A DNA stretch of 64,000 nt from Semisulcospira habei (Eukaryota; Mollusca; Gastropoda; Semisulcospiridae): NCBI GenBank assembly GCA_036245525.1, contig BTPG01000001.1:223533418-223597417 (forward strand). The letters run 5' to 3'. This document shows, piece after piece, positions 52,200 to 63,059 of this stretch. The notes beneath the pieces are model-generated. The model ran no database searches. It was not told the DNA's origin and saw only the letters and a program-made list of their open reading frames with translations. Numbering within the stretch: the first letter of the stretch is position 1; every line of letters begins with the position of its first letter. Both the position numbers and the translations under genes were made by a program.

Positions 52200-53150
52200 C
52201 CATGACCGTGACGAATTATAATAATAATAATTACGGTATTTATAATGTGTTCATCTTATAATAATTATAACTCTAAGCGCGCACTCACAACTCGCGCACG
52301 CATGCGCACGCTTTAGACAACGACTCATGTACCACAAATAGTGAAATACATTACGACAGTCAGCTTGGGGTGGGGAGTGTGGTGATATAGTGCTAGAACT
52401 GTTGAAAGAGGTGAGTTTTGAGGGCGGACTGGAAGGAGGAGAGAGAGTGTTTCTGACGGAGAGAGACTGGGAGAGTGTTCCAGGTGGATGGACCGTATAC
52501 TGAGAAGGAGCGGGGGCCGAAAGTGCTGAGTTTGGTGCAGGGGATGTGGAGGCGGAGAGGGTCGGAGGCGGAGCGGAGGGAGAGGGAAGGAGTGTAGGGG
52601 TGAAGTAAGTTGGAGAGATAGGCAGGAGCGCAGTTGTTCAGGGATTTGTAGCAGAGAGACAGAATCTTGTATTGGATGCGTTGTGTGATGGGAAGCTAGT
52701 GAAGGAGTTTGAAAAGGGGAGTGATGTGGTCGGATTTCTTCTTTCTGAGGACGAGGCGGGCAGCATTGTTCTGGATGCGCTGGAGAGTGAAAGTGGTGGA
52801 GTGAGGGAGGCCAGAAAGGAGAGAGTTGCAGTAGTTGATGCGAGATAGGATGAGAGAGACAGCAAGTTTGGTGGCAGCTTCAGTAGTGAGGTATTTTCTG
52901 ATCTAACTGATGTGGCGGAGGTGGAAGTAGCATGCCTGGGCCGTGGCGGAGACAAAGCTGGTCATGGTAAGAGAGGAATCGAGGATAACGCTGAGGTTTT
53001 TGGCCGAGTCATTGAGGGAGATGGGGGTGCTGTCGAGTTGAAGGTGGAGAGAGGGAGGGAGCTCGGAAAGTTTCTGGCGAGTGCCTACCAGCATGGCTTC
53101 TGTTTTGTCGTCGTTCAGTTTAAGCTTGTTTGCTGTCATCCAGAATTGGA
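52200..53150 (-). mobile_element. 5'-truncated LINE (non-LTR retrotransposon) inside DIRS copy 3
   Basis: On the - strand the end of a LINE reverse transcriptase is readable: NKLKLNDDKTEAMLVGTR, PISLNDSAKNLSVILDSSL, QACYFHLRHIS, then AVSLILSRINYCNSLLSGLP and RIQNNAARLVLR. This is the typical C-terminal RT/thumb arrangement of CR1/L2-type elements. It ends in an ATT-type repeat tail (ATAATAATAATTA on the + strand at 52206-52220), as expected for the 3' end. Only about 1 kb remains. The surrounding DIRS sequence has a direct repeat on both sides (GCAGAATACCAC), partly from a local tandem repeat in the host element. Confidence 0.8.
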
Positions 53151-53569
53151 CCAGTACAACTACCACCGCGCAGAATACCACAGATGGGGCTCTTAAGTCA
53201 CCCATGACCGTGATGAATCGGACCAATCCTACTACTTCCGGGCAGACGTGGGCACACGAATTTACGATGATCTTAGCTCCGGGCCAGACGGCGGAATGCA
53301 GACTTGACAGAAAGAAGGTGTCATGCTCGGTGCTTTGGGAAGAGAGACACGAGGTACACTCGCAACGGGATCCCGCCCCTAGAGGCTTCCCATTCGCAGC
53401 TCAGTGAGGAGCAGCCACGGCCAGAGAAACTCCCTACACGGATTGGCGCCAGCTCCCGACACAGGATAGACAGACACGAGCTGGCTGCATCCAGAGATCG
53501 CGAGCACCACAGGACTGCTGCACGTTCCACGTCACGATCCCAGGTCAGTAAAGATGTGCCACGACCAAA

Positions 53570-55090
53570 TGCCCTGATTGTGGAGAGGAAAGCACGCTCC
53601 AGACGCAGTGCTGAGAGGCGAGAGACGACCACACGACGGGACCCCGACTACCGCCCTCGGCCACGCTTGGACAGTTCGCCTGACTCCAGAAGCGCCCACG
53701 CGCTACACAGAGACATATGGGACAGGACAGGAGCTTACGACGACGTACCAGTACCGTTGGGACACTACGCGAGAGAAGGACCGGCTTGACTACGAATCTC
53801 CGTCGGCGTTCGAGTTCACGGGACCGGCCGCTGAGACTGTGCTCTTCCTTCCGGACTTCGCGGGACAGCCGTCACCCCTGGTCTTCTTCACAGACGACGG
53901 GAGACAAGGTACGATCCACCCACATGACCCGTTCCTCTCGTCGCAGCCACTCCCCTCAGGACCACTGGCCTGGCCCTGGCAGTTCGGCATCTTCACATAC
54001 GACCCCGCGGGATTCCCTGGCGCTTTTCTGCTCGCGGCGTCGCCACAGCGGAAGACAACCCCTTTCCAGCGCTGCTTCCTCTTCTCGTCGGGCCGCCGGG
54101 GGAGTTGGTCATCCCTGTTCCCCCCGCGCGCTTGATGGACGACTCCATCAGCTTGGCTCCAGAGTACTCCGTTTCGGCGTTACTTGGCGATGATGGTGCC
54201 TCCCCTACACGATGCTCGCAGTCACGAGATGAGATGTATTCGCCACCAGCTACGCTGAGCCATAGGATGGAGACTCTTCGGGCCTTGGACGAAGCAGTTT
54301 GCCTCGTCGTGTCTTCCCGCGGAAGACTGCCCTCCTTCTCCCCCTGCCAAGAAGAGAGCTGCCGCCTTTGTGGACTCCAAGCGCCAGGTCAAGCGCTTCA
54401 AGTCTCTTCCTCAACCACCCGGGTTCCGGGACCTACGCTACGCCTTCTCCACTCACCTGCTTCAGGGCGCCTTGGGAGACACCGGCTTCTTCGCAGACAC
54501 CAGGTGGCCGGCGGACCTGTCTATGGCCTTCCGTCAGACGTGGTACGCGGGACATTCGCAGAGCTTCGCCTGCCCACTCCCGGCGGTGGACCCTCCGGCG
54601 ATGTCCTGTGCTGGTTCTCTTCGACGACGTGATTCCACTCCTGGGCTTACACAGACTGCTTCCCTCATCCACAATTCCCTGCCCTCTGCGGGGTTCCTGG
54701 ACCTGGTGATGCAGGCCATTGTCCTTCGCGCTGAGGCCTGGAATCCTTCCATTTCACCGCTTTTGGCCGACATCCTCGCCTTGGCAGTTTCCGGCAACTG
54801 GGCCGCTTACCACACCGCTGTCAACGCCATGGCTGCGGCTGCTAACTGTGATCTGATGCGTCAAGATACCGTCCTGCACGCTTGCTCGCTGCCGATCGAG
54901 TTGAAGAATCAGCTACGCCGGGTCCTCTTGGTGGAGAACTCCTTCGGCCCCACCTGGCAGACCGTCAAGGAGGCTAACAAGGACTTGTGGCCCAACCGCC
55001 TCGCTCCGACTCGCTTTCAGCCAGCCCGCAGGGCCGTGGGTCGAGCCTTGCGTACCGCCAGACCCTCCTCCATGAATTGGTCCGGCAGAA
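53570..55090 (+). pseudogene. DIRS gag-like ORF relic, copy 3
   Basis: The best part (54370-55090) reads FLDLVMQAIVLRAEAW, GNWAAYHTAVNAMAAAANCD, LPIELKNQLRRVLLVENSF and TWQTVKEANKDLWPNRLAPT. This matches the gag-like ORF of copy 4 (ANRSAYHSSATARAAAAKCD, TFKESSKDLWPK), showing a shared conserved domain. Frames shift upstream (53578-54632), so the ORF is broken. Confidence 0.7.
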
Positions 55091-55490
55091 GGGGGTCACC
55101 AGGAACAGGACTTTGTTGGATGGAGCCGCCTTCCAAAGACACCGACGGAGGCCATGTCGCCAGACTGCAGCCAACCTTCGGGCCGGTTGGCAGAGACCAC
55201 TCTTCCATGGAGACGCAGTCCGAGGTCAGCGCCGGCGTTGCGTGGTTGACAGAGTTGGACGTAGCAGCCTGCCAGGGACACCGACGCACGACGTGCCGGC
55301 AGACTGCAGCAGATCGTCGGGCTGGATTGGCAGGGACCACTCTTTCGTGGAGGCGCAGTTCGTCCTCTGCGCCAGAACTAGTCGGTTGGCAGCCGATGGA
55401 CGGAGGCGACGGTTCTGTGACATCGACGGCGCGGTCCTGGGTACGACAGTGGCAGCCACTTCCCCGCATGCGGCAGATGGCTAGGAACTA
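55085..55490 (+). repeat. ~137-bp tandem duplication inside DIRS copy 3
   Basis: GACACCGACG, then CAGACTGCAGC, then TTGGCAGRGACCACTCTT recur at about 55138/55278, 55166/55304 and 55188/55328, giving a unit of about 140 bp present a little over twice. Confidence 0.7.
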
Positions 55491-56059
55491 GGCAGTCTAC
55501 CTTCGTAGGACTAGGTGTCAGCACGGGGACAGGACGCTGTCCGACCGACTTCGCTGCATGGGCCGACATCGCTCTCCATCGTGTTAGTGGATGCAGTTCG
55601 GACTTACGCACCTGGTTGGACGAGGCGTCTCGTCTCTTCGCATCCTTCTCCCGGTGGAGCGCTGCCCCCCTTCGTCGCATTGGCTTTGGTCTTCGCTCTG
55701 CGGCGGTCAAGCACTACAAGTCTCCTCCTCAGCCAACAGGTTCGGGACCTAGCGGAGGCGGTTCGCACTTCTGCGTGGAGACAACTTGGAGAACTGGTGT
55801 TCTTCTCAGGCACCTGACCAGAGAAGATGGATTCACTCCCACCGGCTTTGTTATGCCCGGCGGTCTGACGAGGATGAAACAAGAGCCTTCCTGTTTCCAG
55901 GTCTCGCTGGTATGAACGGGGTTCTTGGACATGACAGATGATACTGTGGAAGCACGCAGCCTGGGGCGCGAGTACCAGGAGATGAGATGTGACGACAGCG
56001 TGGCAGGACCATACAGTCGTAGACCTTAGAGGTGGTCCGGCGTTCCAACTCCGCGGCAG

Positions 56060-56300
56060 TACAGTCGACTCTTGCTCGTACCCAAGCCGGTGGATATGGC
56101 GGCCGATCTTCGACCTGTCGGCCAGGAACAAGTTCTCTCGGCGTCGCGGCAGAATGGAGACGGACAGAGCCCTGAGGGCAGCGGTATGTCTGCAGGACCC
56201 GTTACAGCTGGATGACCGACTATTTTGGAACCAGTTGGCAAGCACTTGGCGGACGGCAGAGGTTCCTGCGCGCAATTCTTCGTCGACTAGGCTACTTAGT
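56060..56300 (+). pseudogene. DIRS reverse transcriptase relic, fingers fragment
   Basis: RWIWRPIFDLSARNKFSRRR followed by GRMETDRALRAAV is the region preceding the first catalytic Asp of DIRS RTs. What follows is out of frame and lacks YxDD. The same region in copy 1 (about 440-560) has RWGMTADHQ and METDRALRAAVR. Confidence 0.6.
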
Positions 56301-56639
56301 TTATGGGGCAGGTCCTACGTGGTACCTTCACGCGGATTCCAGCGAGGATGGAATTAGTCCTGTTCGAGTACGACTTCCAGTAGGGCGGGAGCAGTGCAGA
56401 GTAGGAGCGGCCCTCAGAGCCTTACATTCGGGTTGACGATTACGACTGCTAGTGCGCCAGCAGATCGTCTTCCCCAGGCAGACACTTCATCTGGTTGGAG
56501 AGGAAGCGCTATGGCTGGTTCTGGGGAAGATTGACGTACACAAGGGATGTGTTAGTGCTCTTCGAGGCCGGTTGCTCTTGGAGTCATCGCTACGGCCAGA
56601 TATCTTCCAGCTACCCTGCTCGCCATCGAGAATCAAAAT

Positions 56640-57945
56640 TCTGAAGTCATACGAGTGGTTGTCCGGCTATCCCTTTCTGCTAGAGACTTTGCGGGGGCTA
56701 TGGTGGAAGCAAGGTCTGCAGCCACGAGGAGCGCCTCTGCTTATGTCTACGAAGGTAGGTGGGCATTCTCCAGGCTCGGTGCGCCTCGTCACTTCACCAG
56801 TCGTGGTCATCTCTTCCCCACGTGCCCTCCACGCACGATACTCGAGCAACCGCGACAGCCGCTGTACCATCTGTGCCCAGAACGTCTCCTCCTCCACGGC
56901 TGGAGATTGTGCGGCAAGCAATCGCCAGCAGAGGCTTCGCTAGTGCGGCGGTGGATGCTATCGCTACAGTCCGCAGACCCTCAACCAGACGAGTTTACGA
57001 GGGAAAATGGCGAGTGCGGTGTGACTGATGTGACAACCTCCTCTTCCCCACGGACCTGACGGTGCCCCACCCAGCTGGCGGAGTTCATCCTCTGGCTATT
57101 CAACGACCAGGGACTGGCTCCAATTACCATTCGGGGCTACCTAGCCATGATCGCCGATACCAAGCGGCACTTGGGCCAGCCCGACCCTGGTAGCTGCAAA
57201 GACCTCGCCAATCTGATGGCCCACTTCGGTCTGCAACGCCTGGCACTGCTTCGCTTTGCCGAGATGGGATCTACCATGGGTGCTTATGTGGCTCAACTCG
57301 GTCCGTTTGAACCTCTTCAGTTGGCGCGCATGCCAGACGTGCTTCCTGTTGGCCCTAGTCAGTGAACTTCACGTGCGGTCAACACGCCCAGATTGTTTGC
57401 AGTTCCGGATGGACGGCTACGTGCAACTGCTACCTGAACCGACCTTCCTGGCCAAGCAGCGGTCGCCTTGGCTGCCCCACACGTGATGACTTTTCGCCCT
57501 TTACGAGTGACAGACTTCACCCGGGAGACCAGACGACAGGACCCGGTGAGAGCCTTACATGTGTACCTGCGCCGGACCAAGCCTCTGCGCAGAGGACGCA
57601 CCCGCCTGTTTCTCCCTCTGTCCCCAGGTAGACGTGACATCTCAGCCCAGACCATCATCTCCTGGCTTCGATGGGTGATTCGCTCTGCCTACCAGGACCT
57701 CGCCCCTGATGCAGCCAAATGTATGAACATCAGGGCACACAAGGTCAGAGCCATGGCCGCAAGTCTCGCATTCGACCGCAACTGCGCTGTCAAGGATGTT
57801 GTGGCGGCCGTGGGGATGGCGAGCTGAGACTACCTTCGCCCACTTCTACCAGAGGGACCTCTCCGCCCAGCGGCAGAACCTTTCGCTGGTGGGAGACATC
57901 GCAGCGGCGCAACGCTCCCTCCTGGCGCCACAGGTATCTTAGCTA
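56640..57945 (+). pseudogene. DIRS tyrosine recombinase relic, with a doubled N-terminus
   Basis: Two core-binding starts occur in tandem: LSARDFAGAMVEARSAATRS then YVYEGRWAFS (56650-56770), and RLEIVRQAIASRGFASAAVD then RRVYEGKWRV (56900-57020). Then follow LAEFILWLFNDQGLAPITIR, PDPGSCKDLANLM, a SELHVRSTRPDCLQF fragment, [40 protein letters not shown] and, after a frameshift, FAHFYQRD with the presumed nucleophile Tyr. Several frameshifts. Confidence 0.75.
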
Positions 57946-58049
57946 AAATTACCGGGGAGTTTGCTTCGGGAGGGCGGGTCTGAGGGCCAGTATATTTGGT
58001 GTTAGGGGCGCTATAGCGGCACCCACCTCCTTTTCGGGATTCTTCCTAT

Positions 58050-58384
58050 CAGTAATACCATCGGTAATGTGTTTTGAGGAAACAAATGAATTTTTCTTTA
58101 AAATGAATTTTTTCGAAAAAATACTTACCGATGGTATTAATTGAAGGTCCCTCCCACCTGCCCCGTTTGCCGCAAGTTCGCTAAGAAACTAAACTGAGGA
58201 ATATCGGGTGAGCTTGTACCCGGATGGGGCGAAAGGGAGGCTACTCAGGTTACTGCTGGTTCTATGGCGCCCCTCACCTGCCAACACTCCCTTACATGGA
58301 CACCAACCAAATTCTGGCTAAAATTAGGCTAGCTAGGTAACGTTTCCTATCAGTAATACCATCGGTAAGTATTTTTCGAAAAAA
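58050..58384. repeat. DIRS copy 3 internal complementary region and right terminal repeat
   Basis: AGTAATACCATCGGTAATG ... CTTACCGATGGTATTA (58050-58140) is the complementary region. CTGGCTAAAATTAGGCTAGC and AACGTTTCCTATCAGTAATA (58305-58360) form the right repeat, mirroring 51215-51290. Confidence 0.85.
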
Positions 58385-58740
58385 TGAATTTTTTTTCTAA
58401 AATGTATTTTTTTGAAAAATACTTACCGATGGCATTACTATCTGGGAATACACTCTATTGCCTATAGATTTCAGCAAAATTGTGTGTAGCACACAACTGG
58501 GGAGGAGACACCGGGGATCCAAGCACTATGACCCCGGGTGGCCTCCCCTTACTACCCTATCCCGGCGAGCACAGGGCGACCTCGTCAGTTTCACACATAG
58601 CCACAAGAGGCAAGCGGGGCAGGCGGGAGGGCCATTCGAGTAATGCCATCGGTAAGTATTTTTCAAAAAAATACATTTTAGAAAAAAAATTCATTTGTTT
58701 TTTCAAAATACATTACCGATGGCATTACTATCTGGGAGAA
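58385..58740. repeat. DIRS copy 4 right terminal repeat and internal complementary region
   Basis: TGAATTTTTTTTCTAAAATG ... CTTACCGATGGCATTACT (58385-58439) is the terminus. ATGCCATCGGTAAGTATTTT ... TTTGTTTTTTCAAAATACAT, then TACCGATGGCATTACT (58640-58733) is the complementary region, ending with the same CTATCTGGGA context. Confidence 0.85.
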
Positions 58741-58903
58741 TGGCGAACAGGCGGAGGGTGCCGTATCTAACCACAACCCAACCACTCCGCCGGCCCCCTC
58801 GAGAGAGAACTCCCGACGATTTCAGCTATGATGTGCCTAAGACGCCAGCAGCGCACGGAGGGAGTGCTGGGCCGCGGAGATGTCGCCCACCCGTGCCAGG
58901 GAG

Positions 58904-59854
58904 TCACGTCAGCCGGATAGGTCTCTTAAGGTAGAAGCGTGCGAAAGTGGAGTCTGAGCGCCAGCCACCCGCTGCCAAAATATCTTTGACCGAGCAGTTG
59001 CGGTCCAGGGCTAGACTGGTGGCTACTGCTCTCACTTCATGCGCCCGGATTTGTAAAGGCTCAGCGCCGCGTGGGGAGAGGTCTAGGTAGTCTGACCTAA
59101 TCACCCACCGCAGCCAGGATGACACGATCTGGGCCGAGATGTGGCGTCTGCCCGCGGACAAGGTAAGAAGAGGCGCGAGCGCCCCCGGCGCTGCGGCTGA
59201 GAGCGGCGCAGGTAAATCTTTAGCGCCCGCACTGGGTCCTGTTGCCGCGATCCAGGGGAGAGGTCCGCTCCACAGAGGGGCCGTATCGTTAGCACCTGAG
59301 GAGCCGCCGCGGGCGGCGGTTCTTGGCCAGGAAGGACGGATCGGAGAGCCTCTGCGCAGAGCCGTCGGAACGAACCGCAAACAGGCTGGGAGCATCGAGA
59401 GCGCGTGAAGCTCGCTGACTCGGGACGCTGTAACGAGAGCCAGAAGGAAACAGGTTTTCCGGGTCAAGTCTGAGAACCGAGCCAAGGGGAGGGGCTCAAC
59501 CGGTCCGTATTCAACCACGTCAGTACCCAGGCAAGATCCACCGGGGTACTAGGGAACGTGAAACCGGACGTCGGAGTTCAAAGTGAGCCAGAAATTCGAC
59601 AGATCCTTGCAGGCGCCTGGGTCCGGAAGACACCGGTGACGGTAGATGTCCGCGAACGTAGCGCGGTAGCCCTTGATGGCGACCGGGGCTAAGCCCCGGT
59701 CATCGAAGAGCCACAGGAAGAACTCCGCCAGTTGGTGGGAGGCTAGGTTAGTGGGAGGGTGCCCATGGGAGGTGCACCAGGTCTGAAAGACCCTCCACGT
59801 GCCTTCGTACACCTTCCTTGTAGAGAGTCTGCGGGCTGCTGCAATTGCCGCCAC
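58904..59854 (-). pseudogene. DIRS tyrosine recombinase, nearly intact (one in-frame stop)
   Basis: Core-binding part: [49 protein letters not shown]. Catalytic part: TCFLLALVTASRVSELHALS (first Arg), LSAGRRHISAQIVSSWLRWV, then IRAHEVRAVATSLALDRNCS (His-x-x-Arg) and GWRSDSTFARFYLKRP (Trp/His position and Tyr nucleophile). The two ORFs (59854-59549 and 59518-58904) lie in the same frame, separated by a stop at about 59549. The enzyme integrates the circular DNA form. Confidence 0.85.
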
Positions 59855-60224
59855 TGCTGCATCCGAGAACCTCTAGCGGCGCGGGCGTGCCGGACAACCT
59901 CCAAGCGTGTAGGCGGAGGCGTTCGGGGCACGGATGGAAAAGCCGCTGACGGGGCTGCTTGAGCATCGTGGAAGGGGTAGGAAGCTCCAGAGGAGGGTCC
60001 GTCGCAAGCGCGAGGAGGTCCGTGGTCCAGCTCTTGGTCCAGTTGAAGGGGGCCACCAGCAGGAGGACCGCCGAGCATCCCAGAAGCTTCCGCAGTACCT
60101 TCGGAACGAGGACTGCCGGGGGGTAGGCGTAAGCAATCCGGCCGACCCAAGGAATGGGGAGCGCGTCCACTGCCCAAGCGAGTGGATCCAGGACTGGCGA
60201 GACGTAGACCGGGAGCTGGCTGCT

Positions 60225-60720
60225 TCATCTGGTGGCAAACAGATCCACTAGCGGCGTTTCCCAGTGAGAGCAGAGCAGGCGAAAAATATCCGGGCGTAGG
60301 GACCGCTCCGTGTGGAGCAACTGTCCGCGACGAGACAGGGCGTCCGCCTTCACGTTGAGGTGGCCAGGGATGTGGCGGGCTCGTAGGGCAATGCCTCGAT
60401 CCCTGCACCAGAGGCGAAGGTGGCACCGAAGAATGCAAAGGGAGGGCGAGTGAGTGCCACCCTGATTCTGTATGTAAGCCACCACCGTCGAGTTGTCGGA
60501 GAGCACGAGGACGTCCTGATTGGCCAAGGTCTCCTGCCAACGTCGAATGCCAATCCAACTGCCTTCAGCTCCAGCCAGTTGACGTGATTCCCGAACAGCT
60601 CCCGAAGCCAACGCCCGAGGCCGAGAGAAATCCGGTAACAGGTGCGCGCCCCAGCCGGCCTGGCTCGCCTCTGTACAGAGAGACCACCGAGGCGGCGGGG
60701 AGTGTAGGGCACCCCCGAAG
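60225..60720 (-). pseudogene. DIRS RNase H domain, copy 4
   Basis: VLVLSDNSTVVAYIQNQGGT holds the Asp of the active site. LRARHIPGHLNVKADALSRR is the C-terminal His/Asp signature typical of DIRS and Ty3-type RNase H. LRPDIFRLLCSHWETPLVDL then FATR follows, as in DIRS proteins before the recombinase ORF. It removes RNA from the RNA:DNA hybrid. Confidence 0.8.
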
Positions 60721-61005
60721 CCAGCCAAGCGAGGTCCGCCCACCTCTCGAGGTGAGGACGAGCCCGAGGCGTGACAGGTACTAGATCCAACAGAGCGCCC
60801 GAGGGTCGCCAGTGAAGAAGGAGACGTAGCTGGAGAGGCCGAGCATAAAGTCTGCCCAAGGGAAGCAGGTCCGCAGCCGCCCTGAGGAGGCCCAGGAGTT
60901 GAAGCCAGACCCTGGCGGTGAAGGAGGATCCCATCCCCATCGAAGTGGCTAAGTCGACTATCTTCTGTCGCCTGGCCAGAGGCAGGCGGGCAAGGTTGAG
61001 GTCGG

Positions 61006-61604
61006 TCAGGAATTCCATCCCCCGATGTAGAACCGTCGAGAGGGAGAAGAACGGAATTCCCCAATGAGTAGGAAACCTAGACGACGCAGAAGGGAAAGCA
61101 GGGCATCCCTGTCCGTCTGGAGGGCTGTGGAGACCAAGTTGCGCAGTAGAAGGTCGTCCAAGTAATTGGAGGCCGGGCTCAAGGAGCGCTGACGGAAATT
61201 GGCTATCACGGCGTCGAGCAGTCTTGTAAACACCCACGGACTGATGTTGAGGCCGAAAGGAAGGGCGCAGAACTGGTAGACGATCCCCCTAAGTCAAACC
61301 GAAGGTACCGGCGAAACGACGGATGAATCGTGACGTGCAGATAGGCATCTGACAGATCGAGGCTGATCGCAAGTCCATCGGCCGGAGGGCCGCACGGAGT
61401 GTCCTGGCCGTCTCCATCCTGAATCGAGGGGCCATCGATAACTGGACGCCACTTGCCGCCTGGTTTGGGAGCTAGAAGAGTCGGCTGTAGAACGCCGGAG
61501 AGTCCTGCTGCAAAACCACCTCTGTCGCCGCTTTGGTGAGGAGGGTCGCCACTTCCCCGCGCAGAGCGTCCGCCTGTGTGCCGTCGAGCGGTTCCTGGGT
61601 CCAC
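61006..61604 (-). pseudogene. DIRS reverse transcriptase, copy 4 (frameshifted)
   Basis: TLLAPKPGGKWRPVIDGPS, then LAISLDLSDAYLHVTIHPSF with the first catalytic Asp, then after a frameshift near 61230 ASNYLDDLLLRN with the YxDD catalytic pair. Both palm motifs are present and correctly ordered, unlike copies 1 to 3. Confidence 0.85.
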
Positions 61605-61747
61605 ATGGGTGCTCAGCGAAGAGGCGGAGGCGACAGGAACGAAGTTGCAGGCCTGCGGTAACGGTGGAAAGAATCCAGGGGTCGTCCGGGAACAGCGATC
61701 TCCAAGATCGCTGAAGAGCGACAGCCGCCCGCCGACGGGAGGCCCGA

Positions 61748-62404
61748 TTAATGAGGCGGGGGCGGAGGCGGGGGCGAGTCAAAGAGCCCGACCGCGGCCC
61801 GATCTACGGGCACCGCGGGGCCAAGAAGGGCGAGGGGCGGGGCCGGCCTGAGTAGCCTGGAATGGACGGGCCCGACCTCGTGAAGATCCGACTGTAGAGA
61901 AGGAGGGCCTGAAAGACCGCTGGGCACGACCCCCGCCGTGCGGGGGGCGCGAAAGCGGGTCGAGGCTGGGTTAGATGCAGGCTTGGGCCACAAGTCCTTG
62001 GAAGATTCCTTAAAGGTGTGCCAAGTGTCGCCGAACAGCTGAGGACCCCCTAAGGGGGCGTGACGGAGCTGGGTCTTCACTGACAAGGGAAGGTCCGAGC
62101 AGAGGCGCAAAAGGGTATCCCTCCTCCAGAGGTCGCATTTGGCAGCCGCTGCCCTGGCGGTGGCGGAAGAATGGTAGGCGGACCGGTTGGCCGCTATCAG
62201 GATGGACTGCACGTCACGAAGCGGGGACTGAGCCTCCAGGTCCCACGTATCCTGTAGGCACTGCAGCGCTGCCTGGGTAGCCAGTTCCAAACCCGAGCAC
62301 GCCAGCGAGTTCCGCGCTAAGGAGGCGATCCTGTCGAGAGGCCGAGGCCACGAGTTCTGGACGAGCCTGCGGCCGCCCGCCTGTAGTAAGGCCGCCACAT
62401 CCAC
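61748..62404 (-). pseudogene. DIRS gag-like ORF, copy 4
   Basis: Open stretch with SLARNSLACSGLELATQAAL, ANRSAYHSSATARAAAAKCD, LPLSVKTQLRHAPLGGPQLF and TFKESSKDLWPKPASN, homologous to 54700-55020 of copy 3. An upstream Arg/Ser/Pro-rich part (62464-63148) lies in other frames. Confidence 0.7.
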
Positions 62405-63059
62405 CGCTGGAAAAGGTAAGGCGAAGGCTTGGGAGTGTCCAGCGTACTAGGCCTGGCGGAAGCTTAAGTTGATTCCCACCGGCGATGGAGCGGCGGTAAA
62501 GTATCCCGTGTCGCCGAAAGCGTCGTTACGCAGCTGGGCGGAGAAGCATCGGTGAGGTCCCGGAAGCCGGCTTGCGGGAGGGACTTGCGGCGCTGGACTT
62601 GCCTCTGCGCGTCGACCATGGCCGAAGCCTGTCTCTTCGGAGGAGGCGAAGGCGGACAGACGTCGGGCGGTAGGGACTTGGCGATAAGCCTTGAAGCCTC
62701 ACCCATAGCGTGGACCGACTGTGATCCGAGCGAAGGGCCGGCAACGTCTGACGAGGCGGAGGCCGACGCGACAGCGGAAAAAGGCGGGAAGGAGAACCCG
62801 CCGCCGAGTCCTGCAAGAAGATCGCCGAGGCCGAGTCCGACGGATGAAGGCTGAGGACGTCCGTTCCAAACTGATCTTCTCGCGGCAAAGACGAAAGGGG
62901 CGAGCGGCTACGAGAGTGCCGCACCGCCGCGCGCGAGGTAGACGCAGCCGCCCGCGACGCACGCAAAGAGGCGCGCCGCGGCGACGGAGGGACCGTGGCA
63001 AAGCGACGGTCCACCTCGAAGTCGGGATCCGCACGCGGCAGCCGACGTGAGCGACAAAC

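Larger units (their letters stand above)
51199..58384 (+). mobile_element. DIRS-type retrotransposon, copy 3 (decayed, chimeric, LINE inside)
   Basis: Left terminal repeat (about 51199-51420) and right terminal repeat (about 58190-58384) are inverted copies (e.g. ATTTTAGCCAAAATTTGG / CCAAATTCTGGCTAAAAT). The internal complementary region lies at 58050-58140. The order is a Cys-rich 5' ORF (about 51900-52080), a LINE fragment (about 52200-53150), gag-like (about 53580-55090), an RT fingers fragment (about 56080-56190) and a recombinase (about 56650-57940). The RT palm (YxDD) and RNase H are not readable. The last ~20 nt of the right repeat are missing where copy 4 begins. It lies in the mitofusin gene region, upstream of the 50654 exon and opposite to the gene's direction. 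Confidence 0.88.

Noticed and set aside
60225..61237. The two overlapping long - strand frames (279 and 295 codons) as separate genes
   Set aside because: They are two frames of the same frameshifted RT/RNase H stretch. RNase H motifs lie in one frame and the other is a shadow.
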